The position numbers and the translations under genes are program-made. The notes beneath the pieces are model-generated. The model saw only the letters and a program-made list of their open reading frames with translations, was not told the DNA's origin and searched no databases. A stretch of 64,000 nt of DNA from Hymenoscyphus infarciens (taxonomy: Eukaryota > Ascomycota > Leotiomycetes > Helotiales > Helotiaceae), in contig LLCB01000049.1 in the NCBI GenBank assembly GCA_001414345.1, forward strand, positions 1 to 64,000, in the 5' to 3' direction. Shown piece by piece: positions 11,732 to 24,943 of the stretch (position 1 is the first letter of the stretch; each line of letters starts with the position of its first letter).

Positions 11732-12484
11732 GTTTGTGGTTTGATTTTTTCTTGTTTTGTTTAGAGGGTGAGGGATGTTGTCGTGAGTGGAGGTGTTTCT
11801 TGCGGTGGGTCGCAAAATCGCGGGGTTCTGGTCTGGTCGCATCGCTTACTGCAAAACATCTTCAGTGGGCCAGAGGGGCACTTTTCTAATATCGCATTTT
11901 TTATTCCATGTCCAACCCGTTTTCTTTCTTTGCATTCTTCATCTGTTCCCTTAAGTTCTCTCCGTCTCGATAGTCTGCCAGGGTTCGGGTGTGCTGATAA
12001 GAACTAAGGTTATGGAATTGCTTTTTTGTACGACGTCAAAACTGCAAAAGCAATTGGTTCTTGGATCCTCGTCACAAATCAGAAAAGGGATAGATGCAGA
12101 GTATGGCTTGTAACTCAGCCATTTATAGACTAGTGCTATGCGTTTATCGTTCTCAAGCGACCGGGGGATTGTCCAACATGGAACCAACATCACTCCCCGC
12201 TCCTCGCCTTCCCTATTTGTGCGGGTGTTTGTCGTTTTCTGTCAATCGATCGTCAGAAAAAAACTTGTTGAAGAATTGATTGAAAGATTGTTTTATTTGG
12301 TGTCGTTTCTACTTCGCTTAGTTCGTTCCGAGCTTGTTATTTGAGAGTGAGGAAGAGTGAGGTTTGTTGGTGGCCTGATGCCTTACCGACGACTTGGACG
12401 ACGGGCATCGTGATATTACATCGAACGGTCACTTGCAGCTTGAGTTCCTGACCCGGAATTTGCTTGCGTATTCTAGTTTTGAGG
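11732..12484. promoter_or_regulatory. Divergent promoter region, TBCA / coiled-coil gene
   Basis: About 750 bp between two genes that start away from each other. No protein-like frame or repeat was seen. Because the 5' end of the coiled-coil gene is uncertain, a small upstream exon could lie here. Confidence 0.5.
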
Positions 12485-15400
12485 ATGAGTTCGAAGGCGA
12501 AGTTCACGAGCCTCCATGGCAAGAAGATGAGGTCTGAAAGTGGTGATTCGAGACGTGGGTATGAGTTTGAGCACCCTCCAAGTAAGTTGTGCATTATTTG
12601 TTCCTGTTTCTATTCTTGGAGGCTGTTGCGGCTACATGGGAAACCCGGAATGTCCTATGTGAGTTACGCTATGTGTTGAATTGCCTACTGAGCTTCATCA
12701 TCTTCCTGGGATGCGAATCTTGAGTCGAACTTTGTTGTTTCCAGGCTTGTTCAATTGTCCCGCTGCGAGAATTGGATTCTGTTTATTCTTCTATCGGAAA
12801 CTAATTTTCCTGGACAGGTCCTCTGACCAACCAAGCGATAAAGAAGGCCTCCTCGTTGACCCCCAACGAGATCAGAATAGCGCAGATCTACAATGAAATG
12901 TTGGAGCCGCAGCGTAGAAGGTGGGAGGAGGAGCGTAAAATGTGGGAGGGTGATCGTAAAACGTGGGAGGGTGATCGTAAAACGTGGGAGGATGAGCGCA
13001 AGACGTGGAGTACGAGATTCGACCAGCGAACAAAAGTCGTAGATCGTTACTTTGAGGATAATGGGAGGCTTACCGACAGAGTATCAAGTTTGGAGGAACT
13101 TCTAGAGCGGGATGATGAGGACAAAAAAAATCTCGACAACGAACTTTCAACCTTGCAAAATAGTTCCGCCCGGGAAAAGGAAGAACGCCAGAGGGAGAGA
13201 GAAGAGTATGAGACGGCTGCCAGATTGGCGGAGGAGAGGGATCGAAAGGGGACAGAGGCGATCGACATACTTCACAAAGAAGTTTCGATATTGCAAGAAG
13301 CTTTGGGTTTGGAAGAAACTGGGCGACAAGTGGAAAAAGAAGAATCTGCAACCGTTCTCCGAACGACCGAGGAGAAGAACGAGAAATTGGTGGAAGAAAC
13401 GCGGAGTCTGAAAGATGAGATATCGACATTACGGGGAGTTTTGTTACGGAACAAGAAAGCTCGGCAAAAAGAAGCGGATCGGTCTGCAGCGGCTGTGCGA
13501 GTTGCTGAGCTGAAGAGTCAGGAATTGGCGAGGGAGAAGAAGAAAATTAAAGACGAACTCTCAACTTTGCGAGAAACCATGACACTGAACAAGGATGAAC
13601 GCCAAGTACAACCAAAGGGGGTAGTAACTGCTGTCGGGAGGATCGAGGGGCGGTTCCTGAAAGTTACATTGCGATATAAGACGGAAGAAGTGGAGAAGCT
13701 AAATGAGGAAAAGAAGAAAAAGGACGAAATAATTTTCGCTCTTGAAAGCAAACTCAAAGAAGATCAGGGGAAGTGCGAGCGTCAACTGGAAGAGAAGAAC
13801 ACGAACAGTGCCAACAGGGAAAGAGCTCTGGGAGAGAAAATCATTGCGCTTGAAGTGGAACTACAACGATCACGCGCCCATGTCGAAGACAGCTACGAGA
13901 CTCAGACCATTTCAAGCCAATCTCTCAGAATCCGCGAGCTTGATCAGGAACTTGGAGATTTAAAAGCTCAGATCAAAGACAGAGACGAGACGTATAGTGT
14001 TGTTTTAGTAAGTCGGAATAAGTGGAAAGAGAGGTATGATTTCAGGTACGAGACTTTTTGCAAGGAAAAGGAATCGGACATCCGAGCGGCAGTGGAAAGA
14101 ACAACAGCATCTTTGGAAAGTACGCACGAGAACGATATCCAGGAAGCAGTCACTGCTGCGGTTTTGAAGGTCAGGAGAGAAATGAAGGAAGAGGTGAAGA
14201 AGGAGAAGGAGGCGGCAATCTCGGAAGCGCTTTCGCGGGAAAATTTGCGTTTTTCGAAGACTAATGCTGAAAGAGAATCAATTGCCAACGCCGAGAAGCA
14301 CAGAGCAGTATTGGAAGCTGTTTCAGTGACAGAAGAGAAGGCTAGGATTGAGAGGGAAAGTGCGGACTTGCAATACAACCAATCACTACAACACAAACAG
14401 TCTCAAATCACTACCGCTTATCAGAACCTCACTTCTGTGACAAAGTCCAAGGAAGAAGCTGCTTACGTTCTTGTCAAGAGATCAGAGGAGCTTTACAATA
14501 CAAAATCCCAGCTTTCTGCGTTGACTGAGAAATGCCATGGGCTGGAACAGAAACTCCAAGATTCTGCATCGAAGACCATAGAAGAGTTTGCTTCCGATCT
14601 TGAAGCAAAATCGAAGGAGCTTGAAAATATTAAAGCAGCTTTTCTTGCATTGCATGAGAAGAACCATGAGCTGGAACAGAACCTCCAGACTGGCCTTTCA
14701 AAAGAGGCGAGAGGACTTTTACTAAAAGCCGTGAGAGTGGGGTTGGCACATAGTCTGGCGGTTCATTTCTTGTTAGAAGACAAAGGGTCTCCTGGACGCG
14801 ACATCCATGCCAAAGATGTATTGGGTTTAGCCATGGAAACTTGGAGAGCCACGTTAAACAACGAGGAGCGATTCGGTGTCGAGGGTGATTTTGCTACGTT
14901 CATTAACCCTGAAAATGTGGAAGGTGCAGATACAAACATGACTTTCACGAACACAGCTAAAAGTTTGACATCAGAGCTGGTAGAAAAATCCATATCCAAC
15001 TCAGCAGAGTCTCCGTGGTTCTCAAACTGTCACACCAAAGAGCATGAACTCGCGGCGGAAGTCGAGAGCTTGAAAAACTCGCTTCAGCATGCTGAGGCAG
15101 ACCTCAAAGAGAAATCAGCAAAAATTATCTCTTTGGATGCCGAACAGGGGTCTAAATCACTGCAGCTCGAGGCGCTTCGAGATGAGCTAACTTCTTTCCT
15201 GGACAGTCTAGACAGGGAGAAAAGGGCAAACACATTTCTCATGAAGACTCTTTCAAGTCGAGAAGCTGATCTTGAGACCAAGACAAGCGAATTAAGAGGG
15301 TTCGAACAGAAGTGCGATAGTCTCACGGAGGCCTCGGAGACCCAGACAGAAAAAATTGATGGGCTTGCCACTGAACTTTCCAGTCAAAAGGCTCTTTTGT

Positions 15401-17652
15401 ATGAGAGGGGAGCAGAGTTGAGTCAAGTTTCAAGAACTAACGATGAACTCACACGGATCGTATCAACCCAAAGAGATGAAACGGACAGGCTCTGTACTGA
15501 AATGGGCAGCCAAAAGACGCTTCTGGATGAGACGTTGACAAAGTTGGTTCGGGCTTCAGGCATCAAGGACGAGCTCGCACAAACCGTGAGATACCAGAAA
15601 GAAGAAAATGCTAGACTTGTTGCCGAGATTTCTAGTCAAAAGTCTCATCTAGATGAGTTAACTGCAATGTTGAATCGGGTTTCAGGCACCGCGGATGATC
15701 TCACACAAAACCTAGGAGACCAGAAAGAAGAAAACGCTAGACTTATCGTCGAGCTTGCTAGTCAAAAGACTCAAACTACCAGGCTCTCTTCTGAGCTTTT
15801 CACAAAAAGCGCTCTTTTAGAAGAGACGAATGAAAAGTTCATTGAAGTCTGTCGCACTAGGAACAAACTGTTATCAACCTTGGAATGTCAGAGGAAAATA
15901 TCCACTGCTGAACTTTCCAGTCAAAAAGCTCTTCTACACGAGACGTCTGGAAGGTTGGCTCAAGTTTCGAACACCAAGGACGAGTTCCTTGGCCAAAATA
16001 AACAACTCACAGGGACCATCAACCATCAACACGCACAATTATCGACACACATCGATCGAATAGGCGCTCTGACCGCGAAAGTTCAGGAACTCGAAGAGTC
16101 TAACAGAAAGTTGTTGCAATCTGAATCCCAGCTGGAGGTACAACTTTACGATCTTCGACATATGGAGCCGCCCGTTTCTGCTCGTGAATTAAGTGCCATA
16201 GCTGTCAAAGACCAAGCACTTATGGCGATTATGGACTTGTCCAAAACCGTTGCGGAGTTACAGGAACGCTTGCAAAGATTTCGAGACGAGGGAAAGGGTT
16301 CGGAGAACGGTTCTGGACATACTTCAGGAGGAGGGAGTGTCGATATGGATGCTCAAAGGGATCACGTAACTTCGACGTCTGAAGAACAGCCCAATGAGAA
16401 CACGGTCACTCGGACGAAGTCCAAGTTGTGCAATGTTCGCATTGCGTCTGTGGTAATGGAAGAGCTGGATCAAATGGGAGAAAACCAGGGAGAAAACAAC
16501 GAAGCCCTCCCACAAGTAAGAGACTTAGAATCATACCGCTATCCAGTATGCGATTGCCACCCAGAACTACTTCGCGATCTACCAGAAGATAACGTCACTA
16601 TCATGCTTCATGAGTGCGCAAGGAGATGCCCTTACTGTGGCAGAGAGGCGAAGACCGCAGAGCATGTTCGCAGACACATCAATCGCTCTGTCTGTAATCC
16701 AGGTCAAAATATTCTTTTGGGACTACAAGTTAGGTAAGAAGAATTGATCCACAAGTTGACATAACGTTCATATTCGCTGACACTTGTCTTTTCTTGTAGT
16801 AAGCATTCATGGACACCACGAGATCTCCCAGTTGTTCTAGAGACACCAACTGCAGAACAAAGGGGACAAATACCCGATGCAGAGGTTGAGTCTGTGGTAG
16901 ATGAAGAGGAAGCAGAGACTATCCAAAGGGAAGATAACGGTGGGGGATTTGATGAAGTAAACAACCTGGGCTTCCCAAGAGCAAAATATCCCAACATCCG
17001 CCAAACCCCATTTGTAGACCGACCCAGGCAAGTACCTGAATGGAGAAGCGAGCATGTGCCGCTGGAGGAGGGGAACCACGAAGAAGGAGAGGAGAAGGAG
17101 GAAGAATATGATGACGACAGCGGTGGAGAATATTCACAAGATCTCACAAACAAGGCAGCAAGTGCTCTAGAGCTTCTCCCTATATCAACCGCTAGCTATC
17201 AGCAAAGTCGACGAAACACCAAAAGATCACGTATCGTATCCCACGCCCAAAGTGTATCTTCCTCAAACAAAGAAAGCGATCGCATATGCTCTCCACCCTC
17301 ATACCCAACGACACCTTCTCCAGAGGCCTACGAGCCCAAAGATTCTTTGCCCATAAGCCGCACACGAGGTCAGCGACCCAACTACAACCTGAAAGACCTT
17401 AGTGCACGAGCTCAGAACAAGAAAACCCCCGGACGTTCTGCCAAAAGACGGGCGAGAGAAACCGACGAGGTGGAAGAAGTTGCAATACCTTTGGCAAGTC
17501 GGAGTAAACGAATCAAAGTGGAAGAGCCACCAAGCCTTCCAATGACGAGGGAGAGACGAAGAGTGGCAGACGAGTCCCCTGCGATAGGGGTTAAGCGACG
17601 AAAGAGGAATGTGAAACCTAGGCCGAGGTTGATTGAGGAGTATGAGAATTAG
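12485..17652 (+). CDS. Giant coiled-coil protein with C2HC zinc finger and basic tail (~1,621 aa)
   Basis: Predicted exons are 12485-12581, 12818-16733 and 16800-17652. The first intron is long (236 bp) and the ATG at 12485 is the weakest part of the model. Residues ~55-100 contain repeats of (M/T)WEGDRK. A nearly continuous coiled coil fills ~60-1200, with repeating SSQK-L-E-LS units at ~880-1100. A C2HC finger (C-x2-C-x12-H-x5-C) lies at Cys1303, Cys1306, His1319, Cys1325. The last ~280 residues run from acidic to strongly basic, with NLS-like RSKRIKVE and GVKRRKRNVKPRPR. The layout suggests a nuclear structural or chromosome-associated protein, but I do not recognise the family. A short GQRPNYNLKDLS motif near residue 1527 weakly recalls basic C-terminal motifs of chromosome proteins such as shugoshin; this is not an assignment. 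Confidence 0.75.
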
Positions 17653-18898
17653 TGAGCTACGAGGGAGGGAAAGGGAGAAGTTGTGTGCGCGTGTATTTGT
17701 TCCGGTGTGATGTTTGGGCGTTGTTACGGTTTAGTAATGATTTAATTACTTTGATAGTTGCAGATCTAAACAGTATTGTTACACGAGATTTCCTTTTGGG
17801 AGTGATTTTTTTAGGTTGGGCTTCTGTGAAGCAACAACCAGATCTTGCTTTTGGGTTTACTTACCCCAAAGAAGACGACGACTTGTACGTAGCAAGGACA
17901 CCAAAGTGCGTTAGCATTACAAATACCTCCATTTTAAGCTCGGCGAATGAAGCTGGATAAAATACTGGGGTTCTCCATAAATATGATTTTCGCAAGGTTC
18001 GTCTCGAGTCTCGTCGCGGACGTACAGACCAGTTCCCCGGTTAGGCACTACTCGATTGACTTTTGGAGCTACAGGCATCATCCCTAAAACCATTTTTCGG
18101 GTTTCGGAGAGGGGTACGAAAATACGAGTGGCGTTTTATAGTTATCACAGTGAGAGGTTTGGATTGAATTATCGAGATCATGTACAAACATAATACATAT
18201 ACATTGCTTTTTTGAATTTTACTTTTCCGATACATTGCATCTCCTTGTCTCCATATATTCTGCCAAATTTACCACTCGTCTGGTCGTGTTACTCCCCACA
18301 AACTTCCTATCACCGCAGTGGACCTTGAGCTTTCAGACCTCGGATGTCGAGGGCAATTTTTATTGTCCAACACGACAACTCAACGATTGTTGAGCATTCT
18401 GGGCTACGCCGTTGTGTGTCCATGCAGTTGTTGGAAGCCACTAAAGTGTCTGAAGCTGTATCCTCTTCCCTCTCTTCGAAGCTATCCTTTGCCCTCCGTT
18501 CTCTTCACAATATTCGCGTTCCCATCATATTGTCCTGGCAAAGAAGCACACGACGTGGCGGTGTAGCATTGAGGCGAAGTGTAAATCTCCAATCTTTCGA
18601 CTGGGGTGAGGCGTGAGAGCCCTTGCGGATGGTGTGTTCCGATCAGTCGGTAAATATCTCATCGTCGATTCAACACCCGGCCCTCCAATGGACCCGCTTA
18701 CCTCCTTGTCCGTGTGCTCGAAAATCGAAATCGAGAGACCGAAAGAAACAGTACTTGTCAGAGCCACTGCACTCTGGCGGAACTAAACGTAGCACTGGTT
18801 GGACAAAATTCCAGAAACCACAGATTCCAATTCCAATCTTTTCTCCTCGTTCCGTTTTTGAAGTGTAAAAAGTTCCATTGTCGTCGTGATTTGTTGTG
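17653..18898. other. Convergent intergenic region
   Basis: About 1.25 kb between convergent genes. It should hold both 3' ends. Short open frames on both strands lack starts, splice logic or motifs. No repeat was seen. Confidence 0.55.
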
Positions 18899-20537
18899 CT
18901 AACCTCCCCGCCCCATGCCGCCCATTGGACCACCCATGGGGCCAATTGCTTCTTCTTCGTGCCCGATATACCTTCTCGTGCTGCTTTCGTAGCTATGCAC
19001 TCTTTCCACTCTTCCCATTGGGCCAATTCGAACCGTGGCACCCCCCAGGCCCATGGGTTCCATCTCTTCGCCGTCTCTTGTGCTTTCCCTCCCTTCCCTT
19101 GAGCTCAGTCTTCTACGACTAGATGAAGGCGTGGGATTTCGATCACCGTCCTTGCTGAGATATGTCGCAGATTGTGATCTTGGATCATCTGTGTTCCGTG
19201 AAGTCGTTGTCCTGGTCCAAGTGTATGACCAACTTCTCCTTCTCCCATTGCAAAAAAGCCTCAAGATTAATGGCCTACATGGAGGCAAACAGGTGGTGAT
19301 TATAGCGACGAAGAGTTCGATTGAGGTCCAGAGGGAGTAGTCGAACCCGTCATCTAAAAATAACGATTAGTTACAGAGGAGGAGAGGGGATCTGGGTATT
19401 TACAAGTTCTGTCGGAGGTAACTTGAAGTTTGTGGAGTGCGATAACTCGAAATATAGAAGCCACACACGTTCTGGGGTTCTTTAGTTAGCAGCTGTTTGA
19501 ATGAAAGTGGTGGTGTGGAAAATTTACAAGGCACCCAACCCAATAAGAAACATAACTTGTATTCTCTGCCATTTCGGGATATTGAGCGCTTCAATCCAAT
19601 TAGTTCCCTGATTTTATCAAGACAACATAGAGGGCACATACCCCACAAATATTTCATCGGCATGATAAACAATGAAATGTCACAAAATAATATCAGTCCT
19701 GACTGAGTGTACAACAATTTCTCCGAGTCAACACAATTGCGATTTGCAAACAGAGTATCGGATCTCCAATAACTGTCGGCTGGCGAACATTGAAAAATGA
19801 TGGTCAAGACAACGGCGGTGGATGCTGTCGCCGTAAAGAATATATAGGCGTAAATGAGGCGTCGAAAGCGGAGCGACTGATCTTGGAAGACTCGAAGGTA
19901 GAAGGTGAGAACAGAGATGTTCATTGTTCCATGGACAAAGGACAAGATCCACTGTATCAGCCACAGAACCTGGGTTACAATTAGAGGCTGCCGAAAAAGA
20001 GGGCAGAATATGTCTCTGGCCATACCATAAACATTAATTCAAGGTCTTCAAATGGAATGTCCGACTGATGTTTCCAGCTTCCTATTTCCAGATCTATTGA
20101 TAGTATTAGATTTGTGTACACATTGCTGAGGTGCAACCTACACTTTACCCAAATGGCCATGTTCGCCAACGCAAGTATCTGAACTGGTTAGCTTGGTATC
20201 TGACGGAAAGGTTGCTTCCAGCAGCTCGGATTTGATCAAAGAACCAGTTTAAGCTACATAGGAAGAAGACTTACCCAAGACACTAACATCCACCAATCAT
20301 CCTGACCAAAGTATTTGCTGATGAAAAGGCGGGTATAAAATCGTAAAATTACAACCACGGACGCCAGAGCTACCAAGCCAATATCAACAGTCATGAGAAT
20401 CGTTTTTCGGTACGAGTAGTCCTGTGATAGATACTATTTAGCAAGCTGAAAGTACGGAAATGCAGCAATTGGAGAGGTTTTCATACCCCATAATCGATAT
20501 GGGTGCTGTTGTCCATGCCCGGTATCTTGGACGCCAT
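18899..20537 (-). CDS. Fungal-rhodopsin-domain (SAT4/PTH11-like) 7TM membrane protein
   Basis: Exons at 20487-20537, 20275-20421, 20026-20178, 19642-19969, 19528-19588, 19404-19471 and 18899-19353 join in frame to 420 aa. A possible extra 48-bp intron inside the third exon would give about 404. The model restores the family order: a TM with VILRFYTRLFI, then QDDWWMLVSW, a HQSDIP loop, then TMNISVLTFYLRVF, QC.P, KYLWALNIPKWQRIQV, RVIALHKLQVTSDRTYDG and WTSIELF..IITTCLPPCRPL. The cytoplasmic tail (~100 aa) is Ser/Arg-rich and ends in Gly/Met-rich repeats (GPMGGPMGGMGRGG). Members are plasma-membrane proteins, a few of which sense surface or host cues; the ligand is unknown. Confidence 0.85.
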
Positions 20538-23500
20538 GATTCGACTAGCACGCTAGCAGCACAGCTAGCCAGCACGCCTGTAGAGAAGCCCCTAAGCTAT
20601 TCCAAAGGTCCTTCCAAATCGATCAATCCTCTCATTGTGCTGCAAAGAAACTCAGAAGACGTCTAGAAGTTGATGGACGTTGGATCTGCTTTTTTCGTAG
20701 CCCTTGTCGGTGGGGAAAGGGGGGTTGGGGGAAAATAACAGGGACAGAAGTTTGGGAAGGGAGATCGCGTCTTAATAATACCTGCTGCGTAGCACTCGGT
20801 TCACCGGCTGCGATTATTATGATCTGTGTCCATGGGAATTTCGGTCCGCACGGTCATCACTCTTTGGCAGTCAGGGATACCCCAAAAATGGGTCAGGAAA
20901 CTTGGGACCTTCAGCTTGGGGCGAGGAAAAGGACTCCGGATATGCATCCGACGCGGAGCTTCCATTTCCATGGAGTGTCGACTTAGAGGGAAAAGATGAC
21001 TGATGAAGTAATGTTGATTGACCGATTGACCAGTTGGAACGAGGATGAGACGATTCTGGGAATTGGCATGCTGACCAGTAACGTAACGAACAGATGGGAA
21101 AATGCAAGAGCGATCTCAAGTCTGGAGAACCAGGGAGTGCAATTGCACTTTGCAGCAAGGTTCAAGGGCTCGCGCAAGTCAGGAACCGACCGACTAAATA
21201 CGGAGGGCTAGAATGAAGCTTCGGTCGCCTGTCACGAAACGGGGCGAGCCGAGCCTTGACAATACTTTGTACTGTACGTAACTCGTTCGAGTACTCCGTA
21301 CTAGTAGTACTGAGTAGTTTACTCTATACACTTGTTATAACCTGTATACAGTACTAGCGGAGCCGCTTAAACGGTCAGGATGCTCGCTTCGCCGCTGCTT
21401 CGTCGCTCTCGCCGTGACCGGGTGTTAAACGCATTCCACTGAAAGGTCGTTTACAGTATCGTACTATTTCTGTGCCTCTGCTCTGGAAGCTAAACATCAT
21501 GAGAACTCGTCCTCCTCAATCATCCCACCGTTCTTCAAGTTCCTCCGACCTCCTCCAACCTCTTCCTCAAGGTGGGCAGTGTGGAGGGTGCACTTCGACA
21601 GCTGCACAACTTCATCCACCAAATAACGCCACTGCGGGTGGGTAAATCACGATTCCGGAGCAAAACCGCAGCAGAACCATGTCCACCGACAGCCCCCGAG
21701 AACCTGAACGGCTCGTTCGTTCGCATGAAGCGCTTTCCGCTTTCGGTGCATTGCACTTTGCATCTGCGGCGTTGAAGCAATTGGTGAGATGATATCCTCG
21801 GCGGACTGCATCATTGGCGCCTACGGGGTGTTTTCCCATCATTCACATCTGTTTCCTGGCGGCCGCATGCTGCAGAAGTTTCAAGCATGTGAACCGTGGG
21901 AATTTGGGCCAGGGTCTGAAATCCTCTGAAATGAACCCAGTTTGGACTTCTGGGGAACGTGCCCGGGAAAACTAGTTGGAGCCAAACTCTTGCATCGCTG
22001 ACTGAGATGGTCCCTGTCAAGCCTGTAACCATGCTTTACCCCTCCGAGAAGTGACATTCAGTGGGTATCAATTTGCTTTGCCAGGAATGGAAGACCAGCC
22101 TCCGCAATTGCAGTTTTGGGTTTGGATTGGAACACTCCACCTGTCAGGGGTGAGACTGGAATTTTCCATAAAGACTATAATATCCTAACAGATCGTCGAT
22201 TCAAAGCATGTCGTTGAGCGCGGGCGCCAAATTTGTCAGGATGTTAAGGTGACGGAAGCAATTCTCCTCTTTTATATCAGCAAAGGGGAAACGCGTTTGA
22301 GATTCCGAGATTCCCAAGCACCGAGCAAGGAGACGATACGCGATGGGAAAAGAACAACCTAGAAGAAGGACATTAGGAAGGAATACGATTTTCAGAGCCA
22401 AAGAAGATTCGACAATGAAAAAGACGCCATCCCTCGGCTGCAGGCTTGGTATTTCGAAAAGCAAACAGACAGTGCGATCAAAGGAGAAAGGACAACAAGA
22501 AATGGACTTTAACGACGACATGTCTGCTTATACCAGTGGTCTCTCGGGGTAAAGCGAGAGCCAACAATGTCAAAAGCACCGTATGAAATCCGGTGAGCCC
22601 ATGAGATGAACGCGAATGATGATACACGGGAAAGAAGCTGGTCGCGAATCATTCGTGAGTGCCCAACAACACAAGAGACGAGAACGTGACTCGCGTGGCA
22701 AACGCGTGTTGAAAGGTATTCTGCAGAATCTAGAGGAAAGACAAGAACGAAGTAAATGATCGTTAAGAACCAATATTCCCTCGATGGCCAGACCACGTAT
22801 GAAGAGATTGTTGCTGAATGTCTTTGGTGCGGCGATACTCACAAAACACGCACTACCGAGTGTGAATTTCAGCTAAAAGTGAAGTTGGCGACATCCAAAA
22901 ATTCTGTTACAGCACTTGCTTGACACTGTTTTCTTAGCCGCAGCTGAACCCTTTTTCGAGAGGTTGGGTGACGCGTCTCAACATCGTGACACGCTTTAGT
23001 GAAGCATGGAGATCCCAACATGACTTTTCACTTTGGTCGCCAGTTTTGCTGAGTGTCTTGAGTGTTCTTGTGCTTAAACCATTATTATCCTTTTTGTCGT
23101 CACTTCTCACCTAACATACGATCAGATATCAGAAAATGGAACAAGCCCCATGAAATTTCAGTCGGAAACATCATGGACGCGAGAGTTTGTGTCATGGTTC
23201 AACTAAACCAGAATCGTCTCAATCGATTAACAGATATCTAGGAGAAACGACATGATTATTCGAGAAGGTCTCAGGTTACTTGGAATAGGCTCTCGCTCGC
23301 ACCACGTACTTGATTGCAATATCATGTCACTTCTCGTACAGTTATGTTCGTGGAGTGTATGACGGGTCACAACTGCCTTTTGAGAACCAGGGCGCAGCAA
23401 TTCGCGCCTGCTCTAAAGTGTAATCCTCCTATGTTTGAGCACTTGTTGCTCAAACAAGACAATGAATCGAGTTGATTATCCTTGAAATCTTGAACGGTGT

Positions 23501-24943
23501 ATTCTTTGCGTACTCATGAAATCAATCGTGGGGAGATTGAATTACTTCGACTGGAGTCACGGATATCTCAAGCCGTTACCCTCCATCTTTCCCAACAACA
23601 CCTGCTCAATTGACTGCTTTCCGGCCTAGGGATGCAATACACTCTGTATCTCCTGCATAACGAGAATGCCGTGGAGTTCCATAAACGGCACACATCATAC
23701 TCCAAAGACCTCCGAACTGAAAGCTGGAGCAAGGGGATGTTGAAGACTCCTTAAAATGTCTCTATAAATACTCCGTAGTTTAAGTATATTCAATGCGGGA
23801 CTCAAGTTGATTTGATCTCATATCTTGTTTCTTGTTTCTCTTCAAGTTGTCGTTTTATAAGAGTTCCCTTCCGACATTGATTCCCGGCACCTTTCCATAT
23901 GGCGTTAAATATTATGGGTCATTTGTTTGTAGTCATGAACTCCAGTGGATCCTATCAAGGTAAAAAGAACACTCCTATTGGTTTCACGTTTGGGCCTTCC
24001 AAGCCTGGTATGTCAGGGTTGCGTGAAATGGAGACAAGGAAACAAGGAGGGTGAGCAAGACCAAAAACTATGAGCTAGAAACATCCATAGTATATCGTGA
24101 AGCATTCCAGGCTTCAATGTCACGGCTCTCTTATTACAAGTGATTGCTATTTATCTTCGCTGAATGAGCCTTGTTGCTGCGTGGATTCTCCTCCCCCTGT
24201 TTTCTGGTGGGCTGATCCTAAGCGTGGTCACGGTGTTAACTAAAACGGGGGAATCACAAGTTCGAGCTGTGGTAGCAAGAAAATTTTCTCGGACTTCTCC
24301 AAATTTTTCTGCTTTGGCAAAGGATCGTTTGGATTATGTTGTTGGATGCTATCTGTGTAAGCGTCTCATCTTTGAGTGTTTTTCTCGAGGTCACAAATGC
24401 ATTAAATTTGCTATCAGATAGATTACTTTCATATTGAAAGAGGTGGCATTCCCCTCTGTAAGAAACTAGGAAAGGACTGCTGCTCCTGGAGATGAAGGTG
24501 AGAATCGTCCTCTCAGCAAAAGTTGATCGTTGTCCCCAGTGTAGTTTAAATATCTGCAGGCAACGAGTGCTGTTGTCTCTTCGATATTCATTTTCGACAC
24601 CGTCTTATATCAATATTCTGCATTTCATCAACCAACCAAACTAATGAGGCAACTACCCCTCCAGTTGTGTTCATAAATAGTTGTTATCAACGAGTTTGGC
24701 TTTAACCGGTGATGGAATATTCTCGATATCATATAGCGATACATATCGTATCACCATCCAACTCTACGTTGCGTATTTGTCACTTTTTACAACTTTGAAT
24801 AATCTTTTTTTATACTAATAAATAAATTAACTAGAAATAATACCCCCTCTTGCGAGTGAGACACTCTCTACAAATCGCCTCCTCAAATCGTAGAAATCCA
24901 AATTAAAAACTAGACCGTGTTGGGAATTTTTGTTGTTATGTAA
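20538..24943. other. 4.4-kb stretch with no recognisable gene
   Basis: Base composition is ordinary, not RIP-like, yet no frame longer than about 105 codons has family features and none could be joined by plausible introns. The piece at 21265-21360 is rich in GTAC/TACT words (TACTCCGTACTAGTAGTACT). An ATACTCCGTA word recurs near 23768. It could contain a non-coding transcript, an erased gene or long regulatory DNA. Confidence 0.5.

Noticed and set aside
22201..22842. Two overlapping minus-strand open frames of 90-106 codons
   Set aside because: They overlap in different frames, lack motifs and cannot be joined by plausible introns.
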